Shown piece after piece: positions 1 through 5,842 of a stretch of 5,842 bases of DNA. The number at the start of each line of letters is the position of its first letter. The first letter of the stretch is position 1. The stretch is from NCBI GenBank assembly GCA_946529195.1, contig CAMMZE010000079.1, positions 1-5,842 of the forward strand, read 5' to 3'. Below the pieces are notes generated by a model that searched no databases, had not been told where the DNA came from, and was given only the letters and a program-made list of their open reading frames with translations. The stretch comes from an uncultured Lachnospiraceae bacterium (GTDB lineage Bacteria > Bacillota_A > Clostridia > Lachnospirales > Lachnospiraceae). The position numbers were made by a program, and so were the translations under genes.

Positions 1-1
1 C

Positions 2-694
2 ATCATTAAGCCTCTTCCTGCGCTGACAGCTCTCAGATGCCGGCAATCCTACCTGAAAGATCTGGCCGGGATCCGATGTCAGGCCCATGTCGCCTTATAT
101 GCGGGAAACCGCTTCCTCTCAGAAGATACGGGGGAAGTGCAGCTGACCAATTACGGGATCTCCGGGATTCCGGTCTTTCAGATCAGCCGTTTTGCTGCCA
201 GAGAACTGGACAAAGGGAAAACCGTTACTGCAAGGATTGACTTTTTCCCTGAGATTTCCAGAAACAGACTTCGGTCCATGATCCAGTCAACAGCATCAGA
301 ACATCCTGACTTTACCATGTATGAGGTTCTTTCCGGTCTGATGAATGAAAAGATGGCCTCCTGTATGGCCCGGCTTGCCATGCATGGTCAGAAAAATCTT
401 CCTGCTTCCCGCTGGGACGGCAAGTCTCTGGCTCTTTTGCAGGAATTATTAAAATGTCATGTATTGGAAATCACAGATACAAATGGCTTTGATCAGGCTC
501 AGGTCTGCTGCGGGGGAGTTGATACCAGAGAGATCAATCCTCTTACCATGGAATCAAAAGTGTGCAGAGGACTGTATCTGACCGGTGAACTGCTGGATGT
601 AGATGGGATCTGCGGCGGCTTTAATCTGCACTGGGCTTTTTCCACTGGCTGCATAGCCGGTCAGGATGCTGCAAAAAGGAGAAAACATGCTTAG
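2..694 (+). CDS. HI0933/BaiN-family FAD-dependent oxidoreductase, C-terminal part (5' end outside window)
   Basis: The frame is open from the window edge to a TAG at 692-694, giving 230 residues with no start codon visible as a necessary beginning. Family signatures: a segment GEVQLTNYGISGIPVFQISR at residues 44-63, matching the 'GE-L-TxxGxSGP' region of HI0933-like flavoproteins; VCCGGVDTREINPLTMESK at 168-186, matching the conserved 'GGV...E-N..TMESK' block; and GLYLTGELLDVDGICGG at 190-206, followed by FNLHWAFSTG, the C-terminal FAD-contacting motif. Members are usually about 400-420 residues, so roughly 180 residues, including the N-terminal GxGxxG dinucleotide fold, should lie upstream. 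These soluble flavoproteins are often annotated 'NAD(P)/FAD-dependent oxidoreductase' or 'aminoacetone oxidase family'. BaiN of Clostridium scindens, linked to bile-acid reduction, belongs here, but family membership does not show that activity. The substrate is unknown. The last 8 nt overlap the next gene, suggesting cotranscription. Confidence 0.9.
   Translation: MIKPLPALTALRCRQSYLKDLAGIRCQAHVALYAGNRFLSEDTGEVQLTNYGISGIPVFQISRFAARELDKGKTVTARIDFFPEISRNRLRSMIQSTASEHPDFTMYEVLSGLMNEKMASCMARLAMHGQKNLPASRWDGKSLALLQELLKCHVLEITDTNGFDQAQVCCGGVDTREINPLTMESKVCRGLYLTGELLDVDGICGGFNLHWAFSTGCIAGQDAAKRRKHA
676..681 (+). promoter_or_regulatory. Shine-Dalgarno AAGGAG that sets the start of the COG2509-type dehydrogenase
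   Basis: AAGGAG lies 5 nt before the ATG at 687, within the end of the preceding flavoprotein gene. It favours ATG 687 over the in-frame ATG at 666, which would place this motif inside the coding region and would have no comparable purine-rich site in front of it. Confidence 0.75.
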
Positions 695-2303
695 AATCAA
701 CCAGATCAGGATGCCTGTACCCTATGACAGAGACATGCTCAGGCAGGCCATCCTGAAAAAATTGGGAATACGCCCGGCAGATCTTATAGATTTTTCTATT
801 CTGCGGGAATCTCTGGATGCCAGAAAGAGTAAAAATGCCGGGCATCAGGGAAGTCCCTGCTACCAGCTGAGCGTATGTGTCAGCCTGCAAAACGAAAAAA
901 AGATTCTCTCCGGAAAAGGCAATAAAGATGTCACAGCCTATCAGCCGGTATATTATGAATTTCCATTCCATGCCAGAAAGAATCTGCAGTCGCGCCCGAT
1001 TATCATCGGTACCGGCCCTGCGGGCCTCTTTTGCGGCCTTATGCTTGCCCGTGCCGGATTCCGTCCCATTCTTTTTGAAAGGGGATCCAGTCTCTCGGAA
1101 AGGGTCCGCAAAGTAGAAGATTTCTGGAACGGGGGACCGCTTGATCCGGAGTGCAATGCCCAGTTCGGGGAAGGTGGTGCCGGAACTTTTTCGGACGGCA
1201 AGCTCAATACCCTTGTCAAAGATCCTTCCGGTCTCCACCGGAAAGTGCTGGAGATCTTTGCAGAAGCCGGAGCCCCGGAAGAGATTCTTTACGTGCAGAA
1301 ACCGCACCTTGGTACAGATCAGCTGGTACATATTGTCAGAAATATCCGTGAAGAGATACTTTCTCTGGGCGGCCAGATTCATTTTGACAGCAAGGTGACA
1401 GGGCTGCAGATCCGTGAAGGACGAATCTGCGGTGTGATCGTAAATGGTGAAAAAGAATATGCATCTGACAGCGTAGTTCTGGCCCCCGGCCACAGTGCCA
1501 GGGACACCTTCCGAATGCTGTACGGATTACAGTCCATAGATATGCAGCAGAAAGCATTTGCCATTGGCCTGCGGATTGAGCATCCTCAGGAGATGATCGG
1601 CCGGATGCAATACGGTGACTATTATGACAAGCTGCCTGCTGCAGATTATAAACTGACAGCAAAGACATCGAATGGACGTAGCGCTTATACATTCTGCATG
1701 TGTCCAGGCGGATATGTCGTAAATGCCTCTTCCCAGGAGGGGATGACTGCTGTCAATGGCATGAGTAACCGCAGCCGTGACGGGCAAAATGCCAACAGTG
1801 CCGTGATTGTAACGGTTACCCCGGAAGATTTCGGTTCGGATCATCCTCTGGCCGGCGTCAGCTTCCAGGAAGAATGGGAACGCCGGGCATGGCAGGAGGG
1901 AAAAGGAAAAGTTCCTGTCCAGCTGTATGAAGATTTCCAGACTGGTAAGATTTCCACCGCTTTTGGCCAGGTCCAGCCCATGCATAAGGGAGCGGTTACA
2001 TTTGGAAACCTGAGAAACTGTCTTCCGGATTATGTATGCGAGAGCCTGGATGAGGGGATTTCCCTCATGGGACACAGGCTGAAGGGCTTTGACCGTCCTG
2101 ACGCCATACTTTCCGGTGTGGAAACCAGAACCTCTTCTCCGGTCAGGATTGTAAGAGGGCAGGACGGGCAGAGTAGTCTGCCGGGCCTCTTTCCCTGCGG
2201 AGAAGGAGCAGGATATGCAGGCGGTATCACAAGCGCTGCCATGGATGGCATACGGATTGCAGAAGCGGTAGCCAGATTTTATGAAGGAGAAAGCACGTTA
2301 TGA
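687..2303 (+). CDS. COG2509-type FAD-dependent dehydrogenase (uncharacterised NAD(P)/FAD oxidoreductase)
   Basis: A complete 538-residue protein from ATG 687 to TGA 2301-2303. Residues 1 to about 100 form a small N-terminal domain seen in this family, containing the 'SLDARKSK' element at 42-49. The Rossmann dinucleotide-binding motif IIIGTGPAGLFCGLMLARAG is at 105-124, and an acidic residue follows at the end of the next strand (FER, 130-132). The family hallmark NAQFGEGGAGTFSDGKLNT is at 157-175. FCMCPGGYVVNASS is at 336-349, and the C-terminal FAD motif LFPCGEGAGYAGGITSAAMD is at 501-520. It is presumably cytosolic, as no signal peptide or membrane segment is evident. The family is widespread in Firmicutes and Bacteroidetes, but to my knowledge the reaction is not established, so no gene symbol is given. 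An alternative start at 666 would add seven residues. It overlaps the upstream flavoprotein gene by 8 nt and proB by 4 nt, so it sits inside a translationally coupled operon. Confidence 0.92.
   Translation: MLRINQIRMPVPYDRDMLRQAILKKLGIRPADLIDFSILRESLDARKSKNAGHQGSPCYQLSVCVSLQNEKKILSGKGNKDVTAYQPVYYEFPFHARKNLQSRPIIIGTGPAGLFCGLMLARAGFRPILFERGSSLSERVRKVEDFWNGGPLDPECNAQFGEGGAGTFSDGKLNTLVKDPSGLHRKVLEIFAEAGAPEEILYVQKPHLGTDQLVHIVRNIREEILSLGGQIHFDSKVTGLQIREGRICGVIVNGEKEYASDSVVLAPGHSARDTFRMLYGLQSIDMQQKAFAIGLRIEHPQEMIGRMQYGDYYDKLPAADYKLTAKTSNGRSAYTFCMCPGGYVVNASSQEGMTAVNGMSNRSRDGQNANSAVIVTVTPEDFGSDHPLAGVSFQEEWERRAWQEGKGKVPVQLYEDFQTGKISTAFGQVQPMHKGAVTFGNLRNCLPDYVCESLDEGISLMGHRLKGFDRPDAILSGVETRTSSPVRIVRGQDGQSSLPGLFPCGEGAGYAGGITSAAMDGIRIAEAVARFYEGESTL
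2284..2289 (+). promoter_or_regulatory. Probable Shine-Dalgarno AAGGAG for proB
   Basis: AAGGAG ends 10 nt before the proB ATG at 2300 and lies in the last codons of the upstream dehydrogenase. The spacing is slightly long, but the ATGA stop-start overlap probably also allows re-initiation by ribosomes ending the upstream gene. Confidence 0.55.
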
Positions 2304-3169
2304 TATATGAGAAGAGCAGGAGAGAGCATCTTCATGAAAAGAAAAGGATCGTTGTAAAGGTCGGATCCTCTTCGCTGGTACATCCCGAGACAGGATCACT
2401 GGATCTGCTCAAACTGGACAGACTGGTCCGTGTATTGTGCGACCTTAGAAACCGGGGACTTGATATCGTTCTGGTATCCTCCGGTGCGATTGGTGTTGGG
2501 AAAAAGGCACTTGGTTTTTCCGGACGCCCGGAAAGAATCGAACAGAAGCAGGCCTGTGCCTCTGTCGGACAGGCTATGCTGATGATGATCTATCAGAAGC
2601 TCTTCCGCGAATATAATCATACTGCATCCCAGATTCTCCTGACCAAGCACACGATTGTTCGGGAAACCAGCTGCAGAAATGCCAAAAATACCTTCAACGA
2701 ACTGCTGCGTCTGGGCGTGATCCCCATTGTCAATGAAAACGATACGGTTTCCACTTCCGAAATCGAATTTGGCGATAACGATACCCTGTCTGCCGTTGTT
2801 TCGGCCATCATCGGAGCAGACCTTCTGATTTTGCTTTCTGATATAGACGGACTTTATACCGACGATCCCTCCAAAAATGCAGATGCAAAGTTTATCAGCT
2901 GTGTCGAGTCCATCGACGATTCCATCTATGCCCTGGCCAAAGGATCCTCCGGTGAGTTCGGCACAGGCGGAATGAAGACAAAAATCGACGCAGCCCGTAT
3001 TGCAAATGATGCCGGATGTGATATGATTATCGCGAACAGCAGTGATTTTACCATTGTAGACAGGCTGATCGCAGGCGAACAGGAAGGAACCCTTTTCCTG
3101 GCGCATAAGAGCAATACCTTTAATATTTTGGATTATATAGAACCTGAAAGCAAAGGAAGCGGAATATGA
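2300..3169 (+). CDS. proB: Glutamate 5-kinase (short form, no PUA domain)
   Basis: ProB phosphorylates the gamma-carboxyl of L-glutamate with ATP, the first step of proline synthesis, in the cytosol. The 289 residues make a single amino-acid-kinase domain. It contains IVVKVGSSSLV (17-27, phosphate-binding lysine K20), VSSGAIGVG (59-67), IVNENDTV (143-150), EFGDNDTLSA (156-165), LLSDIDGLYTDDP (178-190) and GTGGMKTK (221-228), all characteristic of glutamate kinase. The protein ends about 60 residues after this last motif. It therefore lacks the C-terminal PUA domain of the longer E. coli and Bacillus enzymes, as is common in Clostridia. The first dozen residues look slightly longer than usual, but no other in-frame start is available before the kinase core. 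Feedback inhibition by proline is a family property and cannot be read from the sequence. proA does not follow; miaB starts within the stop codon (ATGA overlap). Confidence 0.95.
   Translation: MIYEKSRREHLHEKKRIVVKVGSSSLVHPETGSLDLLKLDRLVRVLCDLRNRGLDIVLVSSGAIGVGKKALGFSGRPERIEQKQACASVGQAMLMMIYQKLFREYNHTASQILLTKHTIVRETSCRNAKNTFNELLRLGVIPIVNENDTVSTSEIEFGDNDTLSAVVSAIIGADLLILLSDIDGLYTDDPSKNADAKFISCVESIDDSIYALAKGSSGEFGTGGMKTKIDAARIANDAGCDMIIANSSDFTIVDRLIAGEQEGTLFLAHKSNTFNILDYIEPESKGSGI
3152..3159 (+). promoter_or_regulatory. Shine-Dalgarno AAAGGAAG that supports the extended MiaB start
   Basis: AAAGGAAG ends 6 nt before ATG 3166, within the last codons of proB. Its good spacing and the ATGA overlap with the proB stop support translation from 3166. 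The first in-frame internal ATG, at residue 83 (3412), has no recognisable Shine-Dalgarno upstream. Confidence 0.7.
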
Positions 3170-3381
3170 ATGACAGATTATTTTCAGTATGGACCGGCGA
3201 TACCCTGATCCCCTTTCCCTCAGGGGAAAAGGAGGCGGGGCTGAGCAGGGCCCTTACCTTTGCCGGGCAGGTCTTTGAGGAATACGGGAAAGATGTTTTC
3301 CTGGAAGACGCAGAAAGCAAAGAAAAAATACAGTGCTATGATGCCGTAATCGACCGGGCGGATCTGACACTGCCTGCTCCT
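3166..3381 (+). other. Extra N-terminal module of MiaB (about 72 residues, unrecognised)
   Basis: Residues 1-72 precede the point where typical clostridial MiaB proteins begin. The segment starts [19 protein letters not shown] and goes on to a helix-like stretch (about 26-40, [15 protein letters not shown]). A strand-like stretch [17 protein letters not shown] (43-59) follows, then an acidic, proline-containing linker to about 75. By eye this suggests a small beta-alpha-beta fold, not a disordered tail. There is no cysteine pattern suggesting a metal site, no signal peptide and no membrane segment. I do not recognise the domain. It could be a fused small protein, a lineage-specific MiaB decoration, or a former separate gene joined in frame. 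Confidence 0.55.
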
Positions 3382-4779
3382 GAAAAGGAGCCCCAGCGCC
3401 AGTATTATTTTATGGCTGCCCTGCACAGGATGAACATGGAGAGAGCCATACAAAATGGCGCCTTTCCCACTATGCATGTAGAGACATTCGGATGCCAGGC
3501 CAACGCCAGAGATTCGGAGTCTTATGCAGGAATCCTGAAGAGATGCGGCTACATTTCCGCTGATACAGAGGATGCCGATATTGTCCTTTACAATACCTGT
3601 TCGGTCCGTGAAAATGCCAATATGCGTGTTTACGGGCATCTGGGCCAGATGAAGAAAACCAAAAAGAATCATCCGGGCATGCTGATCGGCATCTGTGGCT
3701 GCATGATGCAGGAGCCGGAGGTTGTCGACAAACTCAGCCGTTCCTACCGGCATGTCGATATTATATTCGGCACACATAATAATTATAAGCTGGCGGAACT
3801 GGTCTGGAAGAGGCTGCAGACAGGCAAGGCGGTCACAGATATTCTTTCGGAATCAGCTGAGATTGTGGAAGATCTTCCGACAGACCGCAAGTACCCCTTT
3901 AAGACGGGCGTCAATATCATGTTCGGATGCAACAATTTCTGCACCTACTGTATCGTACCCTATGTGCGGGGCAGAGAAAAGAGCAGAGAGCCGGACGATA
4001 TCATCCGTGAAATCCGCCAGGCTGCCGCCGATGGGGTGAAAGAGGTCATGCTGCTGGGACAGAATGTCAATTCCTACGGCAAAAACCTGCAGGATCCCAT
4101 CAGCTTTGCCCAGCTGATCGAGAGAGTGGAAAAGATAGACGGGATCGAGCGGATCCGTTTTATGACTTCTCATCCCAAGGATATGTCGGATGAGCTGATC
4201 GAGCTGATGGGCCGTTCTGATAAGCTCTGTCATCATCTGCATCTGCCTCTGCAGTCCGGCAGTGATGCCATTCTCAAAAAGATGAACAGGCATTATAACA
4301 GAGAGGATTATCTGAGACTGGTCAGCAAGGTCAGAACAGCCTGTCCGGACATCTCACTGACAACAGACATCATAGTCGGTTTTCCCGGTGAGACGGAAGA
4401 AGATTTCCAGGAGACCATGAAAGTGGTTGAACAGGTGGGCTATGACAGTGCCTTTACATTTATCTATTCCAAACGCACAGGCACGCCGGCTGCCCGCATG
4501 GAAGACCAGATCCCTGATGAAGTTGTGCATGACCGCTTTGAGCGGCTTTTGGCTCTGGTTCAGTCAAAGGCCGCTCAGGGGGCAGGACGATTTGTCGGCA
4601 TGACGGTTCCTGTCCTGGCTGAAAGCGTCAATGATCATGATCCTTCTATGCTGACCGGAAGAATGAGCCAGAATTTCCTGGTACATTTCAAGGCTTCGCC
4701 CGAACTGATCGGACAGATCGTAAATGTAACATTAGAAGAGAGTAAAGGCTTTTATTATATAGGCAAGATGCAAGAATAG
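3166..4779 (+). CDS. miaB: tRNA-2-methylthio-N6-isopentenyladenosine-37 methylthiotransferase, with N-terminal extension
   Basis: MiaB is a radical-SAM enzyme that adds a methylthio group to i6A37 of tRNAs reading UNN codons, after MiaA. The protein is 537 residues. After an unusual extension (about 1-72) comes the clostridial-type lead-in [14 protein letters not shown] (77-90). The UPF0004 domain follows, with cluster cysteines C110 (TFGCQAN), C145 (NTCSVREN) and C179 (GCMMQ). The radical-SAM motif [10 protein letters not shown] places C255, C259 and C262 on the SAM-binding [4Fe-4S] cluster. Further family motifs are [11 protein letters not shown] (266-276), [10 protein letters not shown] (296-305), HLPLQSGSD (359-367) and [14 protein letters not shown] (401-414). 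A C-terminal TRAM-like RNA-binding segment occupies about 473-535. NTCSVREN and RGREKSREP fit MiaB rather than RimO or MtaB. All six cluster cysteines are present, so the enzyme should be active. It overlaps proB by 4 nt. Confidence 0.95.
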   Translation: MNDRLFSVWTGDTLIPFPSGEKEAGLSRALTFAGQVFEEYGKDVFLEDAESKEKIQCYDAVIDRADLTLPAPEKEPQRQYYFMAALHRMNMERAIQNGAFPTMHVETFGCQANARDSESYAGILKRCGYISADTEDADIVLYNTCSVRENANMRVYGHLGQMKKTKKNHPGMLIGICGCMMQEPEVVDKLSRSYRHVDIIFGTHNNYKLAELVWKRLQTGKAVTDILSESAEIVEDLPTDRKYPFKTGVNIMFGCNNFCTYCIVPYVRGREKSREPDDIIREIRQAAADGVKEVMLLGQNVNSYGKNLQDPISFAQLIERVEKIDGIERIRFMTSHPKDMSDELIELMGRSDKLCHHLHLPLQSGSDAILKKMNRHYNREDYLRLVSKVRTACPDISLTTDIIVGFPGETEEDFQETMKVVEQVGYDSAFTFIYSKRTGTPAARMEDQIPDEVVHDRFERLLALVQSKAAQGAGRFVGMTVPVLAESVNDHDPSMLTGRMSQNFLVHFKASPELIGQIVNVTLEESKGFYYIGKMQE

Positions 4780-4782
4780 GAG
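4778..4782 (+). promoter_or_regulatory. Shine-Dalgarno AGGAG overlapping the miaB stop codon
   Basis: The string TAGGAG combines the miaB stop (TAG, 4777-4779) with AGGAG at 4778-4782, placed 5 nt before ATG 4788. Ribosomes ending miaB would sit on the initiation region of the glutamine synthetase gene, which suggests coupling. Confidence 0.75.
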
Positions 4783-4787
4783 AAGCT

Positions 4788-5842
4788 ATGTCTGAAAGAT
4801 ACGATGTGATTGAAATGTTTGCCTCTGATGTTTTTGACGATGCAACGATGAAACACCGCCTTCCAAAGAAAATCTATGCAGAGTTTAAAAATACCCTGAT
4901 GGAAGGAAAAGACCTGGAGCCTCATGTAGCCGAAATCATTGCCCACGAGATGAAAGAGTGGGCTATCGATAAAGGGGCGACACATTACACCCACTGGTTC
5001 CAGCCTCTGACAAACATTACCGCAGAGAAGCATGATGCTTTTATCAATCCGCAAAGCGACGGTTCTGTACTGATGTCTCTTTCCGGGAAAGAGCTGCTCA
5101 AGGGTGAATCTGACGGTTCTTCCTTCCCGTCCGGCGGTATCCGGGCTACCTTTGAGGCAAGAGGCTACACAGCATGGGACTGCACGTCCCCTGCCTTTAT
5201 CCGTGAGTTTCCGGATGGATCTGCGGTCCTTTGTATTCCGACGATTTTCTGCTCCTACACAGGAGAGGCGCTTGACAAGAAAACACCCCTTCTGCGTTCC
5301 ATGGAAGCGATCAACACCCAGGCACTGCGAATCGTCCGTCTTTTCGGCGATACACAGACCACAAAGGTCATTACCAGTGTCGGGGCGGAGCAGGAGTATT
5401 TCCTGGTTGATCGTGAGACCTATAATAAAAGAAAAGACCTGATTTTTACCGGCCGTACTCTGTTTGGGGCACAGCCTCCCAAGGGCCAGGAGCTGGATGA
5501 TCACTATTTTGGCACCATCAAAGAGCGCGTACTTGCTTTTATGACAGAGCTCAATAAGGAACTCTGGAAGCTTGGCATCCCCGCCAAGACCCAGCACAAT
5601 GAAGCTGCTCCGGGCCAGCATGAACTGGCTCCCGTTTACAACACGACCAATATTGCCACAGACCATAACCAGCTGATCATGGAAATCATGAAGAAGGTTG
5701 CCCTGCGTCATGATCTGGTATGCCTGCTCCATGAGAAACCTTTTGCAGGGATCAATGGGTCCGGCAAGCATAATAACTGGTCCCTGAATACAGATACAGG
5801 CATTAATCTCCTGGATCCCGGCAAGCACCCGCATTCCAACAA
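4788..5842 (+). CDS. glnN: Glutamine synthetase type III, N-terminal half (3' end outside window)
   Basis: Glutamine synthetase condenses glutamate and ammonia with ATP to make glutamine in the cytosol. From ATG 4788 the frame stays open to the window edge, giving 351 complete codons. Type III enzymes are usually about 700 residues, so roughly half is present. Type III hallmarks include [20 protein letters not shown] (62-81), [19 protein letters not shown] (113-131) and [20 protein letters not shown] (155-174). Catalytic-core motifs are [11 protein letters not shown] (198-208, metal-binding glutamates E201 and E203), [13 protein letters not shown] (270-282) and [12 protein letters not shown] (321-332), the glutamate-binding loop followed by the ATP/phosphate histidine region. 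The first two of these long blocks are absent from the shorter type I (GlnA) enzymes. Type III enzymes form dodecamers. The start is set by AGGAG 5 nt upstream. Only 8 nt separate it from miaB, so it is probably cotranscribed. The symbol glnN is the common one for this type; glnA is also used. Confidence 0.95.
   Translation, partial: MSERYDVIEMFASDVFDDATMKHRLPKKIYAEFKNTLMEGKDLEPHVAEIIAHEMKEWAIDKGATHYTHWFQPLTNITAEKHDAFINPQSDGSVLMSLSGKELLKGESDGSSFPSGGIRATFEARGYTAWDCTSPAFIREFPDGSAVLCIPTIFCSYTGEALDKKTPLLRSMEAINTQALRIVRLFGDTQTTKVITSVGAEQEYFLVDRETYNKRKDLIFTGRTLFGAQPPKGQELDDHYFGTIKERVLAFMTELNKELWKLGIPAKTQHNEAAPGQHELAPVYNTTNIATDHNQLIMEIMKKVALRHDLVCLLHEKPFAGINGSGKHNNWSLNTDTGINLLDPGKHPHSN

Noticed and set aside
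666..686. An upstream in-frame ATG for the COG2509-type dehydrogenase
   Set aside because: It would add seven residues (MLQKGEN) encoded by the Shine-Dalgarno region itself, and it lacks its own ribosome binding site. ATG 687 has AAGGAG at ideal spacing.
621..1493. A minus-strand open frame of 290 codons, with another at 1527-2075
   Set aside because: Both lie opposite the COG2509-type dehydrogenase, whose Rossmann and FAD motifs fix the coding strand. Neither antisense translation resembles a known protein.
3118..3142. AT-rich stretch at the end of proB as a possible promoter for miaB
   Set aside because: It encodes the ProB tail (NILDYIE), no -35/-10 pair is convincing, and the gene overlap already explains miaB expression.
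3203..3225. Inverted repeat CCCTGA / TCAGGG with an 11-nt loop just inside miaB
   Set aside because: The arms are only 6 bp, there is no following T-run, and the sequence codes for the MiaB extension. It could be a weak mRNA hairpin but is not supported as a terminator or regulatory element.
4751..4762. AT-rich TATTAT resembling a -10 box before the glutamine synthetase gene
   Set aside because: No -35-like hexamer is present at proper spacing, and the bases encode the conserved C-terminal tyrosine-rich end of MiaB. I do not call a promoter.
4755..5834. A long open frame of 359 codons on the minus strand
   Set aside because: It lies wholly opposite the type III glutamine synthetase gene, whose plus-strand translation matches family motifs throughout. 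The minus-strand translation shows no recognisable domain, so it is a codon-bias shadow.

Overview
The window reads as one compact, fully plus-strand bacterial operon with no long non-coding stretch. Protein signatures point to a Firmicute of class Clostridia, most plausibly Lachnospiraceae or a close relative: a short glutamate 5-kinase without a PUA domain, a clostridial-type MiaB, a type III glutamine synthetase, and neighbouring HI0933/BaiN-like and COG2509-like flavoproteins. Base composition looks close to half G+C. This assignment is an inference from recognised families, not from a search.

Layout: (1) 2-694, the C-terminal part of an HI0933/BaiN-family flavoprotein whose start lies upstream; (2) 687-2303, a complete COG2509-type FAD-dependent dehydrogenase; (3) 2300-3169, proB, glutamate 5-kinase; (4) 3166-4779, miaB, a tRNA methylthiotransferase with an unusual N-terminal extension of about 70 residues; (5) 4788-5842, the N-terminal half of a type III glutamine synthetase that runs off the window. 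The genes overlap by 8, 4 and 4 nt, and the last pair is separated by 8 nt. Each start has a purine-rich Shine-Dalgarno sequence inside the end of the preceding gene. This implies one transcript with translational coupling. I see no convincing promoter, terminator, RNA gene, mobile element, CRISPR array or long repeat.

Two of the five genes consume glutamate and ATP: proB makes gamma-glutamyl phosphate for proline, and glutamine synthetase makes glutamine. MiaB modifies tRNAs that read UNN codons. The two flavoproteins have no precise known substrate. proA, the usual partner of proB, is not next to it; miaB follows directly. Most of the window is ordinary core metabolism. The point most worth a second look is the extra N-terminal module on MiaB. 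I found no convincing new defence, mobile or regulatory system.
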